Source of the DNA: Pseudoduganella violaceinigra DSM 15887
GTDB lineage: Bacteria > Pseudomonadota > Gammaproteobacteria > Burkholderiales > Burkholderiaceae_D
Length of the DNA: 64,000 nucleotides
NCBI RefSeq assembly: GCF_000425385.1
Contig: NZ_KE384357.1
Span: forward strand, 394,579-458,578
Reading direction: 5' to 3'
In this document: positions 51,711-60,216 of the stretch, one piece after another
Layout of the letters: every line of letters starts with the position of its first letter
How positions within the stretch are numbered: position 1 is the first letter of the stretch
The notes under the pieces: generated by a model
What the model was told of the DNA's origin: nothing
The model's database searches: none
Seen by the model: only the letters and a program-made list of their open reading frames with translations
Position numbers and translations under genes: made by a program

Positions 51711-52493
51711 ATGCCCAAGTTCGCTGCCAACCTGTCCATGCTGTTCACCGAGGCGCCTTTCCTCGAGCGCTTTGCGCTGGCGCATGCGGCCGGGTTTGCC
51801 GGCGTGGAATTCCTCTTCCCCTACGCCTTCGATTCCGACGAAATCAAGGAACGCCTGCAGCGCCACCAGCTGCAGCTGGTGCTGCATAATCTGCCGCCCG
51901 GCGATTGGCAGGCCGGCGACCGCGGCATGGCCTGCGATCCGCGCCGCTTCGCGGAATTCCAGGACAGCGTCCAGCTCGGCCTTGAATATGCCAGGGAACT
52001 GGGCGTGCCGCGCGTGCATTGCATGGCCGGCATCCTGCCCGGCGGCCTGGCGCCGGATCGGGCGCGCGCGGCCTATGTCCGCGCCCTGCAATACGCGGCC
52101 GACCAGTTCGCGCCGCACGGCATCGAGGTCCTGATCGAGCCGATCAACTGCTATGACATCCCCGGCTATTTCCTGAACCACAGCCGCGCGGCGCTCGATA
52201 TCCTGGCCGACGCCGCGCGCCCCAACCTGTTCCTGCAGTACGACATCTACCATATGCAGCGCATGGAAGGCGAACTGGCCAATACCATCCGCGCCTGCCT
52301 GCCCCATATCCGCCACATGCAGCTGGCCGATACGCCGGGCCGCCACCAGCCGGGCACCGGCGAAATCCATTACCCCTTCCTGTTCCGCTTGCTTGACGAG
52401 CTCGCCTACCCGGGCTGGATCGGCTGCGAGTACCTGCCGTCCCCCCGTACCGAAGACAGCCTGGCCTGGCTCGCACCTTACCTGCGCGCCTGA
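51711..52493 (+). CDS. hyi: Hydroxypyruvate isomerase-like TIM-barrel protein
   Basis: A 260-residue AP-endonuclease-2-type TIM barrel of the Hyi/OtnI family: ANLSMLFTEAPFLERFALAHAAGFAGVEF, IEPINCYDIPGYFLN, QYDIYHMQRMEG and GRHQPGTGEIHY, GCEYLPS; metal-binding Glu, Asp, Gln and Glu are present. Hyi interconverts hydroxypyruvate and tartronate semialdehyde. No glyoxylate carboligase or kinase is beside it, so the exact substrate is uncertain. Its 5' leader borders a repeat element. Confidence 0.87.
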   Translation: MPKFAANLSMLFTEAPFLERFALAHAAGFAGVEFLFPYAFDSDEIKERLQRHQLQLVLHNLPPGDWQAGDRGMACDPRRFAEFQDSVQLGLEYARELGVPRVHCMAGILPGGLAPDRARAAYVRALQYAADQFAPHGIEVLIEPINCYDIPGYFLNHSRAALDILADAARPNLFLQYDIYHMQRMEGELANTIRACLPHIRHMQLADTPGRHQPGTGEIHYPFLFRLLDELAYPGWIGCEYLPSPRTEDSLAWLAPYLRA

Positions 52494-52495
52494 AC

Positions 52496-52511
52496 TTTGC
52501 GCTGGCGCAAA
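52496..52511 (+). terminator. Short hairpin after hyi
   Basis: TTTGCGC / GCGCAAA with a 2-nt turn, directly after the hyi stop; weak, no T-tract. Confidence 0.3.
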
Positions 52512-52565
52512 CGCGCCGTCCGCCCCCGGGTGCAAGATGGTCCTTGCCGCCCGAGGAGACCCATC

Positions 52566-53369
52566 ATGAAACGCTACCTGTGCATACTGTCCTGCCTGCT
52601 GCTGGCGGCCTGCGCCAGCAGTCCGCGCCTGCAGGAAGTCCGCAGCCTCGCCGAGGAAGCCCCCAAGCTGGCCGGCTTCAGCGAGCTTAGCCAGCGCTTC
52701 CGCGACACCTACCAGCGCGAGCAGCCCTACCTCAACCCTGCATCGGCCCAGCGCGAGGAAGCCATCGACCGCAAGCGGCGCGATGCCTATCCCGATTTCG
52801 TGGCCCTGCACGACGCCGCCACCATTTACCTGCGCGCCCTGGGCGCCCTGGCCGGCGGCGACACCTTCAACTACGGCGACCAGGTCAAGCAGATGGCCGA
52901 GGGCATCAAGGCCTGGCCCGACACCGGCCTGACCGACCGCCACGTCAACGCCTACGCCGCGCTGGTACGCCTGTTGCTGCGCGCGGCCACGGGCCGGGCC
53001 CAGGACCAGGCCGTGCAAACCATGCTGCGCGATGGCTACGAACCGCTGCAGGGCACGCTCGATGCCATGCATACCCTGCTGCGCTACTTCGACAAGACCC
53101 ACGATAACGAGCAGCACATCGTGCTCGGCATGCTGGAAGTGGAAATCCCCTACGCCAACGCGCCGCGCGAACGCCTGCTGCTGGCGCTGGCCCGTTCGCA
53201 CCAGCAGGAGAAGCTGCGCGAATACCGCCTGCTGGGCCTGCGCCATACCCTGGCCGCCCAGAATGTCGACGCCCTCCGCGAACGCCACGCGGCCCTGTAC
53301 CGCGGCCTCGATCCCCTGCCGCCTGCCAGCGCCGTCCCGCCACTGACCGCCCAAGGAGCCCTGCCATGA
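52566..53369 (+). CDS. Lipoprotein of unknown function
   Basis: A 267-residue lipoprotein: signal LCILSCLLLAAC (lipobox LAAC, Cys near residue 17), then mostly helical, no recognised domain (YQREQPYLNPASAQREEAID, HDAATIYLRALGALAGGDTF). No catalytic motif. The start follows CGAGGAG. It overlaps the next gene by 4 bp (ATGA), so both work together, perhaps in stress or envelope physiology by their neighbours. Confidence 0.75.
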   Translation: MKRYLCILSCLLLAACASSPRLQEVRSLAEEAPKLAGFSELSQRFRDTYQREQPYLNPASAQREEAIDRKRRDAYPDFVALHDAATIYLRALGALAGGDTFNYGDQVKQMAEGIKAWPDTGLTDRHVNAYAALVRLLLRAATGRAQDQAVQTMLRDGYEPLQGTLDAMHTLLRYFDKTHDNEQHIVLGMLEVEIPYANAPRERLLLALARSHQQEKLREYRLLGLRHTLAAQNVDALRERHAALYRGLDPLPPASAVPPLTAQGALP

Positions 53370-53830
53370 GCCTGACCGCCGACCTGCCGCAAGACCTGGA
53401 AGCCCTGGCCGACAGCCTGTCGGCCAGCGCCGATGCACTGCACGAGCGCATCATGCGCGGCATCCGCCGCCAGCAGCGCCTGGATGGCGGCGACGGCGTG
53501 GATGTCGCCACGCCCCTGACGCAGGGCGCCGCCCAGGCCCTGTTCGAAAACGAGGTGGCGCTGCGCCAGCAAGCCAACAGCCTGTATGTGGATGCCGCCA
53601 GCCATTCGCTGGAAGGCATGGGCGTCAACCTGCCCGAGCTGCTGCGTCTGGCGGCCCAGGCGCGCGAAGCGATCCGCCGGATCGACCGCGTCAAGGAACT
53701 GGCCGGGGTCAGTGCCGACCTGCTGGCGATGGCGGCGGCGATCGCGGCGGCGCGCCCCGAGCACCTGGCCGCGCCCTTGCAAAGCCTGAAAAAACAGCTG
53801 GCCGCACGGCAGGCACGCGGGAGTGCGTAA
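53366..53830 (+). CDS. Helical protein of unknown function
   Basis: A 154-residue cytosolic protein, Ala/Leu-rich and almost wholly helical (LEALADSLSASADALHERIMRGI; LRQQANSLYVDAASHSLEG; AQAREAIRRIDRVKELAG), probably a coiled coil. No signal and no known family. ATGA overlap with the lipoprotein gene; the DksA-like gene starts 54 bp after. Function unknown. Confidence 0.65.
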   Translation: MSLTADLPQDLEALADSLSASADALHERIMRGIRRQQRLDGGDGVDVATPLTQGAAQALFENEVALRQQANSLYVDAASHSLEGMGVNLPELLRLAAQAREAIRRIDRVKELAGVSADLLAMAAAIAAARPEHLAAPLQSLKKQLAARQARGSA

Positions 53831-53884
53831 ACAACGCGGCAGGCATACAATGGTCTTCCGAACAATGAATTCGTGGAGACCGTC

Positions 53885-54262
53885 ATGGGCCTGTCGCGCG
53901 AACAGCTTGCATCCTTGCAAGCCTTACTGGAGCAACGCAAGGTCGCGCTGCTGCAGCAGCTGGCTGGCCGCATGGACGGCGAGCTGGCGCGCGTGCCCGC
54001 GGTGGAGGAGATCGAAACCTCGCCGGCCGACAGCGCCAGCAACCGCACCTTGAACCAGCTCGAGCTGGAGGCCGACGAGCACAAGCAGGCCCAGCTCAGC
54101 AGTATCCGCCATGCCCTGGCCAAGATCGACGAGGGCAGCTACGGCTTGTGCGATAACTGCGGCAATGAAATTCCCTTCTCGCGCCTGAATGCCCGGCCCG
54201 AAGCGCCGCTGTGCATCGCCTGCCAGACGCGGCTGGAGAAAGCGACGGCCGCCCTGCGCTGA
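53885..54262 (+). CDS. TraR/DksA-family zinc-finger protein
   Basis: A 125-residue protein with an N-terminal helix (EQLASLQALLEQRKVALLQQL), a coiled-coil region and the four-Cys zinc finger CDNCGNEI...CIACQ (residues ~85-110). It is shorter than DksA (~150), of the YbiI/TraR type. DksA acts in the RNA polymerase secondary channel with ppGpp; whether this one does is unknown. GGAGA 5-7 nt before the ATG at 53885 favours it over GTG at 53873. Confidence 0.9.
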   Translation: MGLSREQLASLQALLEQRKVALLQQLAGRMDGELARVPAVEEIETSPADSASNRTLNQLELEADEHKQAQLSSIRHALAKIDEGSYGLCDNCGNEIPFSRLNARPEAPLCIACQTRLEKATAALR

Positions 54263-54271
54263 GGCGAAACC

Positions 54272-55171
54272 ATGGCCTACAAAACCATCCTCGTGCATGT
54301 CGATGACGCACCGCACAGCGCAGCGCGCATCCTGCTGGCGGGCGAACTGGCGCTGCAGGAAGGCGCCCATGTGGTGGGAGTGGCCACCACCGGCATCTCG
54401 CGCTTCCTGTACCAGAACGAAACCGTGGACGACCAGGATCCCCACCTGGCGCGCCACCTCGGCATCCTGCGCGAGCGCGCCGGCCAGGCGCTGGCCGAAT
54501 TCGCGCCGCGCCTGCGGGCGCTGGGCGTGCAATCGTTCGAACAGCGCATCCTCGACGACGAGGCGGCCGCCGGCCTGAGCCTGATGGCCCGCCACGCCGA
54601 CCTGGTGATCGTCGGCCAGCTCGACCCGCGCGGGCGCGGCGCCGATGTGCCGGCCGAAGTACTGGCCGGCAGCGGCAAACCGGTCATGGTGCTGCCGTTC
54701 GCGGCCCGCACCTCGTCGGCCATTGCCGTCACGCGCGACGGCATCGCCAGTCCCGGCGCACCGGCGCCGGCGCGCCACATCCTGGCCGCCTGGAACGCCA
54801 GCCGCGAAGCGGGGCGCGCACTGCAGGACGCCCTGCCCCTGCTGCGCCGGGCCGACCGCGTGACCGTGGCCATCATCGATGCCGAAGCGCGCCCCGGCGT
54901 GTTCGGCCAACCGCCCGGCAGCGAGGTGCTGGCCTGGCTGGAGCGGCACGGCGTGATGGCGGCCCTGGTTCAGGGCCAAAGCGGGCGCCCGGGCTTGTTG
55001 AAACGGCCCGGCGACGTCGGCGGGCAACTGCTGGCGCTGGCCGCCGAGCGCGATTGCGATTTACTGGTGATGGGAGCGTATGGCCACTCGCGCCTGCGCG
55101 AAACCTTGCTGGGCGGCGTCACGCGCAGCGTGCTCGACGCCAGCACCCTGCCCTTGCTGATGTCGCATTAA
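54272..55171 (+). CDS. Tandem-domain universal stress protein
   Basis: A 299-residue protein of two USP domains. The second has the ATP-binding loop MGAYGHSRLRETLLGGVTRSVL (G-2x-G-9x-G-S/T type), the first is degenerate at that place (VGQLDPRGRGADVPAEVLAGSGKPVMV). USPs bind nucleotides and aid stress survival. Stop lies in a tandem 13-bp repeat. Follows the DksA-like gene by 9 bp, suggesting a stress operon. Confidence 0.92.
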   Translation: MAYKTILVHVDDAPHSAARILLAGELALQEGAHVVGVATTGISRFLYQNETVDDQDPHLARHLGILRERAGQALAEFAPRLRALGVQSFEQRILDDEAAAGLSLMARHADLVIVGQLDPRGRGADVPAEVLAGSGKPVMVLPFAARTSSAIAVTRDGIASPGAPAPARHILAAWNASREAGRALQDALPLLRRADRVTVAIIDAEARPGVFGQPPGSEVLAWLERHGVMAALVQGQSGRPGLLKRPGDVGGQLLALAAERDCDLLVMGAYGHSRLRETLLGGVTRSVLDASTLPLLMSH

Positions 55172-55202
55172 CCGTCCGCATTAACCGTCCGCATTAACCG
55201 TC
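55164..55202. repeat. Three tandem copies of a 13-bp repeat over two stop codons
   Basis: CGCATTAACCGTC repeats three times (55164-55176, 55177-55189, 55190-55202). The USP stop is in copy 1, and the minus-strand gene stop (55194-55196) in copy 3. Likely slippage. Confidence 0.8.
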
Positions 55203-55553
55203 CGATAGCCAAGCCTGGTTGCGGATCTTGGACACCTGACGCAGCGCCAGCCACTTCCAGATCTGCAGGGCGTCTTCCTGCTTGCAGCTCATATGGCGCG
55301 GCATGGCCAGGGCGAGTTCGCAATCGCGGTCCGACCACTCTTCATAGCGGACCGCACCATCCTGTCCCACTTCCACCTGGTACATGAGGCCATCGTCATA
55401 ACCGAATTTGAGCGTGGCGCTGCCGGGTATGCCATCGGGGCCGTTGATCTTGCCGCCGTAGACATCCGCCAGTGCTGCCACCAGTTGGGCTTCGGTCGGC
55501 GCCGAAATATCGCGGCGGTCGGGCCGCGAAAGGACTACCCATGCCTGTGTCAT
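55194..55553 (-). CDS. Small protein of unknown function
   Basis: A 119-residue cytosolic protein: TEAQLVAALADVYGGKINGP, ATLKFGYDDGLMYQVEVGQDGAVRYEEWSDRDCE. It resembles an Imm1-like alpha+beta pattern only by eye. No domain is assigned. Start 55553 has GGGGGAG. It stands alone between a USP gene and a stress-type gene; its stop lies inside the 13-bp tandem repeat. Confidence 0.55.
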   Translation of the reverse strand: MTQAWVVLSRPDRRDISAPTEAQLVAALADVYGGKINGPDGIPGSATLKFGYDDGLMYQVEVGQDGAVRYEEWSDRDCELALAMPRHMSCKQEDALQIWKWLALRQVSKIRNQAWLSDG

Positions 55554-55721
55554 TGACGCTCTCCCCCTGAAAACCAAGCGCTGAGGCTCTTGTGGCAGAT
55601 GATGTACTGGACGGCACGCCGCGATCATGATCCACGTCTAGTTCGCTGCTTTTATTGTAGCAACTATCATACCGAAAATTACTTTTCACCCAGATGGCGT
55701 TTGGATTCCGCAACAGCCTGG

Positions 55722-56252
55722 TCAAACAAATTGCGGGACTGACAAGGGATCGAAATTTTTCCAGTCGCCGTCCTCGATCGTGCCCTCGGCCCGCTCGATG
55801 CCTTCGGCGCCCTGCTGGCGCATCAATGCCAGGGCGCGCGCTTCGTCCCCGCCCGTCACAGCGACGGCCACCATCATGCCGGACTTGCGCGGCGGCGGAC
55901 CCGATTCACTTTTCTCCTGCATTTCGGAAAAACTGTATAGCGAGCCGACGTGCGCGCCCACCAGGCCGCCGAGCACGGGGCCCAGCGGGCCGGTGACGGG
56001 AATGGTGGCCGCGCCCAGCGCCGCGCCGACGGCGCCGCCGGTCAGTTCGCCCTTGGCAATGCCTTCCGGCGTTTGCCCGGCGCCTGGCGAGGCGATGCGG
56101 TCGCCGCCGATCGGGGTCAGCGCGTGCTGCCCCGGCGGATTGTTATAGAACGTGCTGATGCGGTCGGCAGCGAAGCCGGCCGCCTTGAATGCTTCACACA
56201 CGTCCAGCGCGGTCTCCTGCAATTGAAAATGTCCGGCAATAATGGTGCTCAT
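55722..56252 (-). CDS. Glycine-zipper general stress protein (YflT-like)
   Basis: A 176-residue protein: an N-terminal YflT/heat-induced type domain (ETALDVCEAFKAAGFAADRISTFYNNPPGQH), then a hydrophobic glycine zipper (GGAVGAALGAATIPVTGPLGPVLGGLVGAHVGS) and a VAVTGGDEARALALMRQQGAEGIERAEGTIEDG tail. The zipper may insert in membrane. Ribosome site GGGAGAAC. Such proteins are induced by general stress; no known partner is in the window. Confidence 0.75.
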   Translation of the reverse strand: MSTIIAGHFQLQETALDVCEAFKAAGFAADRISTFYNNPPGQHALTPIGGDRIASPGAGQTPEGIAKGELTGGAVGAALGAATIPVTGPLGPVLGGLVGAHVGSLYSFSEMQEKSESGPPPRKSGMMVAVAVTGGDEARALALMRQQGAEGIERAEGTIEDGDWKNFDPLSVPQFV

Positions 56253-56331
56253 GGCGTTCTCCCAAAAACTCCAGCCTGCCCAAGCCCGGGATTTGTGACT
56301 GTTACCTGACGCACGCGCACGTTTTGACATA

Positions 56332-56337
56332 TATAAT
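56332..56337 (+). promoter_or_regulatory. -10 box before the kinase/HD-GYP operon
   Basis: TATAAT 30 bp upstream of the kinase ATG, in an AT-rich stretch; no clear -35 at 17 bp. Confidence 0.4.
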
Positions 56338-56367
56338 CGATTCGTCCCCATCCGATGCCACTTTGAC

Positions 56368-57798
56368 ATGAGTAGCTTCCACGACGAAAGGACCATCGAG
56401 CGCACGGCCATCGCCCTGTCCGAATTATTGGACGGGCACCCTGTTGCGACCTTCGTCATCGACCGCGACCATGTCATCACGCACTGGAACAAGGCGTGCG
56501 AACACCTGCTGGGCTGGAGCACGCACGAAATGGTCGGCACCCGCCATCACTGGCAAGCCTTCTACACCAAGCCGCGCGCCCTGCTGGCCGATCTGATCGT
56601 CGACAATCTCGATCCCGCCACCGACCGCAATTTCCGCGACAAGTACCGCCCTTCTTCCCTGATTGACGGCGCCTACGAAGAAGAGGATTTTTTCCCGAAT
56701 ATCGGCGCGGCCGGGCACTGGCTGCAGTTCACGGCCGCGCCCCTGCGCGGGCGCGACGGCGAGCTGGTTGGCGCCATCCAGAGCCTGCGCGACGTCACCG
56801 AGCGGCGCGTGGCGGAAAACGCCCTGCGCCGCGCGCACGACAACCTGGAACACACGGTGCGCCAGCGCACGGCCCAGCTGGCAGAAGACATCCGCCAGCG
56901 CCAGCTGGCCGAAGAGGAGCTGCGCCGGCGCAATATCGAACTGACCGAGGTGAATGAGGCCTTGAGCCGCACCCAGCAGCAACTGATCCAGTCCGACAAG
57001 CTGGCCTCGATCGGCCAGCTGGCCGCCGGCGTCGCCCACGAAATCAATAACCCGATCGGCTATATCTTCTCCAACTTCGGCACCCTGCAAAGCTACCTGG
57101 ACAGCCTGTTCTGCATGCTCGACGCCTACCAGCAAGCCGAAGGCGCCATCGTCGATCCCGCCGTCGCGGCGGGCCTGCGCGCCATGCGCGAGCAGGTGGA
57201 GCTGGAATTCCTGCGCACCGATATCCCGACCCTGATGCAGGAATCGAAGGAAGGCATAGTGCGCGTACGCCACATCGTGCAGGGCCTGAAGGACTTCTCG
57301 CGCGTCGACAGCCAGCAGGAATGGGTATGGGCCGACCTGCGCCAAGGCATCGACTCCACCCTCAACATCGTCGCCAACGAAATCAAATACAAGGCCGACG
57401 TGGTGCGCGAGTACGACGCCATTCCCGACATCGAATGCCTGCCGCTGCAGATCAACCAGGTGGCGATGAACCTGCTGGTCAACGCCGCCCACGCCATCGG
57501 CGCCCAGCGCGGCCGCATCGAGATCCGCACCGGCTGCGACGGCGAGCACGTCTGGTTCAGCGTGAGCGACAACGGCAGCGGCATCGCGCCGGAAAACCTG
57601 GGCCGCATCTTCGACCCCTTTTTCACCACCAAGGAAGTCGGCAAGGGCACCGGCCTTGGCCTGTCCCTTTCCTACGGCATCGTGCAAAAGCACCATGGCC
57701 GGATCGACGTTGACTCCGCACTGGGCAAGGGTACGACTTTCCGCGTCACCCTGCCCCAGAAGCGCCCTCCCAGCGAGCAAAAGGAAGCCTCCCCATGA
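56368..57798 (+). CDS. PAS histidine kinase
   Basis: A 476-residue soluble kinase: PAS (~20-145; PVATFVIDRDHVITHWNKACEHLLGWS), coiled coil, HisKA with His in GQLAAGVAHEINNPIGYIFSNFG, HATPase with N-box LVNAAHAIGAQ, G1 DNGSGI, F-box FDPFFTTK and G2 GTGLGLS: a complete kinase of the HEINNP class. It overlaps the HD-GYP gene (ATGA), so they form a pair: kinase and its likely phospho-target. No transmembrane helix. Confidence 0.93.
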   Translation: MSSFHDERTIERTAIALSELLDGHPVATFVIDRDHVITHWNKACEHLLGWSTHEMVGTRHHWQAFYTKPRALLADLIVDNLDPATDRNFRDKYRPSSLIDGAYEEEDFFPNIGAAGHWLQFTAAPLRGRDGELVGAIQSLRDVTERRVAENALRRAHDNLEHTVRQRTAQLAEDIRQRQLAEEELRRRNIELTEVNEALSRTQQQLIQSDKLASIGQLAAGVAHEINNPIGYIFSNFGTLQSYLDSLFCMLDAYQQAEGAIVDPAVAAGLRAMREQVELEFLRTDIPTLMQESKEGIVRVRHIVQGLKDFSRVDSQQEWVWADLRQGIDSTLNIVANEIKYKADVVREYDAIPDIECLPLQINQVAMNLLVNAAHAIGAQRGRIEIRTGCDGEHVWFSVSDNGSGIAPENLGRIFDPFFTTKEVGKGTGLGLSLSYGIVQKHHGRIDVDSALGKGTTFRVTLPQKRPPSEQKEASP

Positions 57799-59057
57799 TG
57801 ACCATCCTGTGCGTGGACGACGAGCCCAACATCCTGTCCTCCCTGCGCCGCCTATTCCGCGGCAAGGGCTACGAGGTGCTGACGGCCATCAGCGGTGCGC
57901 AGGGGCTGGAGCTGCTGGAGCAGCAGCCGGTCGACCTGGTCATTTCCGACATGCGCATGCCGGAGATGGACGGCGCCCGCTTCCTGGCCCAGGTGCGCGA
58001 ACGCTGGCCCGGCACGGTGCGCCTGCTATTGACCGGCTACTCCGACGTGCAGTCGATCCAGGATGCCATCAACTGCGGCGAGATCTACCGCTATATCACC
58101 AAGCCCTGGGACGACAACGACATCCTGCTGATCGTGCGCCACGCCCTCGAGCGGCACCAGCTGGAGCTGGAAAAGCAGCGCCTGGAAGCGCTGACCGTGC
58201 AGCAGAACGAGGAACTGAAGGCCCTCAATTCCGGCCTGGAGCAAAAGGTCGAGGAGCGCACGCGCCAGCTCAAGGCCAACTTCCTGACCACCATCAAGAT
58301 CCTGTCGAGCATCGCCGAAATGCGCGGCACCGGCCTGCCCGGCCACACGCGCCAGGTGGCCGACCTGGCGCGCAAGATGGCGGCTCAGATGAACCTGGAA
58401 CCCAACGAAGTGCAGGACGTGTTCATCGCCGCCCTGCTGCACGACCTGGGCCGCATCGGCTTCTCGGACGAGATGCTGCGCACCCCGATGACCATGCTGC
58501 AGGGCGAGCAGCTGGCGCAGTTCCGCAAGCACCCGATCTCGGGCGAACACTTGCTGATGCCGCTGACCGACCTGGCCGGCGCCGCCGCCATCGTGCGCCA
58601 CCAGATGGAACGCTTCGACGGCCAGGGCTTCCCCGACCGCCAGGCTGGCTTCGAGATCCCGGTGGGCGCCCGCATCCTGACCCTGGCCATCGACTACTTT
58701 AACCTGCAGCAGGGCGCCCTGGTGCAACGCCACCTGCGCCCGGAAGAAGCGAAATCGCTGGTGATGGACGGCAGCGGCAAGCGCTATGATCCGGCCGTGG
58801 TGCAAGCCTTCCGCCAGGTGGTCGACGGCGGCGTGCGCGGCGCCATGGAGAGCACCGATGTCGAACTGCTGTCCGGCGAGCTGGTGCCGGGCATGGTGCT
58901 ATCGCGCGACGTGGTCAGCCGCGACGGCTTGATGCTGCTGGCCTCCGACCATGCGCTTGACGCGCGCAAGATCCAGCAATTGCAGGATTTCGAGAAAAAG
59001 AGCGGCCACCGCCTGCCTATCTGGGTTCAGCGCAGCGCAGTGGCAGGTGCACGGTGA
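57795..59057 (+). CDS. REC-HD-GYP response regulator
   Basis: A 420-residue regulator: REC (1-125; ILCVDDEPN, acceptor in LVISDMRMPEMDG, LLLTGYSD, KPW), coiled coil, HD domain (~165-330; HTRQVADLARKMAAQMNL, LLHDLGRIGFSD, HQMERFDGQGFP). The GYP motif reads GQGFP, close to the HD-GYP consensus for a c-di-GMP phosphodiesterase but variant, so activity is likely, not sure. Starts in an ATGA overlap with its kinase. Its 3' end overlaps the convergent kinase by 41 bp. Confidence 0.9.
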   Translation: MMTILCVDDEPNILSSLRRLFRGKGYEVLTAISGAQGLELLEQQPVDLVISDMRMPEMDGARFLAQVRERWPGTVRLLLTGYSDVQSIQDAINCGEIYRYITKPWDDNDILLIVRHALERHQLELEKQRLEALTVQQNEELKALNSGLEQKVEERTRQLKANFLTTIKILSSIAEMRGTGLPGHTRQVADLARKMAAQMNLEPNEVQDVFIAALLHDLGRIGFSDEMLRTPMTMLQGEQLAQFRKHPISGEHLLMPLTDLAGAAAIVRHQMERFDGQGFPDRQAGFEIPVGARILTLAIDYFNLQQGALVQRHLRPEEAKSLVMDGSGKRYDPAVVQAFRQVVDGGVRGAMESTDVELLSGELVPGMVLSRDVVSRDGLMLLASDHALDARKIQQLQDFEKKSGHRLPIWVQRSAVAGAR

Positions 59058-60210
59058 ACGCGGAGCCTTTACCGGATCCCGAGATCACGGCGATGCGCCC
59101 GCCGTGCTTGTGGACGATGCCGTAGGCCAGATAAAGGCCCAGTCCGATGCCGCTGCCGACCGGCTTGGTGGTGAAAAACGGGTCGAAGATGCGCGCCAGA
59201 TTGTCAGGCGCGATGCCGGCGCCGTTGTCCTGGATGCGCACATGCACGCCTTCACTGTCGGCGCCGGTGACGATGCGGATGATGCCCTGGTCGGGAATCG
59301 CCTGCACCGCGTTCAGCAGGATATTGCGGAACACCTGTTGCAACTGGGCCGGCAGGCAGCGCACGGGCGGCAGCGCGCCGTAATGTTTTTCCACCTTGAT
59401 CTTGAAGCGCAATTCGTTGGCCAGGGCCTGCAGCGCGCCGTCCAGTATTTCATGCAGGTCGGCCTGCTGCCACTGGCTGTCGCCACCCGCCGAAAAATCC
59501 TTCAATGCCTGCACGATGTCGCGCACGCGCCGCAGGCCGTCCATCGATTCGCGCAGCAGGGCCACCGTGTCCTCCTTCAGGAATTCGAAATCGGCCTGCT
59601 TGCGCTGCTCCGCCGTCGTGCTCTGTTCGACCAGGCCGAACAAGGTGTCGGCATAGCTTTTCAGGGTGCCCATATTCGAGGTGACAAAGCCGACCGGATT
59701 ATTGATTTCGTGCGCCACCCCGGCCGCCAGCTGGCCGATCGAGGCCATGTTCTGCGCCTGCAGCAGGGTTTCTTCCATCTGCTTGCGGTCCGTGATGTCG
59801 GTCAGGGAACCGATCACTTCCAGCGGTGCGCCCTGCGCATCGCGGATCAGGCGCAGCTGGTCGTGCATCCATAGGTAGCGGCCGTCGGCAGTACGGAAGC
59901 GGTATTCGTAGGCGCGTTCGCCTTCGGTGAAGATTTGCGCCAGGCTGGAAAAAATGCTCGGCGCGTCGTCCGGATGGATATGGTCGAACCAGAAGTTGGG
60001 GTCGGCCAGCATCTCCTCGGGCCGGTAGCCCAGCACATTGTGCGCATTGGCGCTGACGAAGGTCATCTTGAAATCGCCGCTCGGCACCGTACTGTAGATG
60101 ATGGCGGGCGTGTTGTCGACGAGGTATTTGAGCCGCTGCAGCGGATCGGCCGGTTCGCTGATACGCGCCGGCGCTTCGCTGGTGATGAAGTCAAAGTCCT
60201 CGAATTCCAT
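59017..60210 (-). CDS. PAS histidine kinase (second, convergent)
   Basis: A 397-residue soluble kinase: PAS/PAC (~20-150; LVDNTPAIIYSTVPSGDFKMTFVSANAHNVLGY, EYRFRTADGRYLWMHD), HisKA with AGVAHEINNPVGFVTSNMGTL, HATPase with LNAVQAIP, DNGAGI, FDPFFTTKPVG, GIGLGLYL. Same HEINNP class as the 56368 kinase, so they probably arose by duplication. Start 60210 is preferred over GTG at 60216. It is 6 bp after mtfA, so both may share a message; convergent with the HD-GYP gene. Confidence 0.92.
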   Translation of the reverse strand: MEFEDFDFITSEAPARISEPADPLQRLKYLVDNTPAIIYSTVPSGDFKMTFVSANAHNVLGYRPEEMLADPNFWFDHIHPDDAPSIFSSLAQIFTEGERAYEYRFRTADGRYLWMHDQLRLIRDAQGAPLEVIGSLTDITDRKQMEETLLQAQNMASIGQLAAGVAHEINNPVGFVTSNMGTLKSYADTLFGLVEQSTTAEQRKQADFEFLKEDTVALLRESMDGLRRVRDIVQALKDFSAGGDSQWQQADLHEILDGALQALANELRFKIKVEKHYGALPPVRCLPAQLQQVFRNILLNAVQAIPDQGIIRIVTGADSEGVHVRIQDNGAGIAPDNLARIFDPFFTTKPVGSGIGLGLYLAYGIVHKHGGRIAVISGSGKGSAFTVHLPLRCAEPR

Positions 60211-60216
60211 TCTCAC

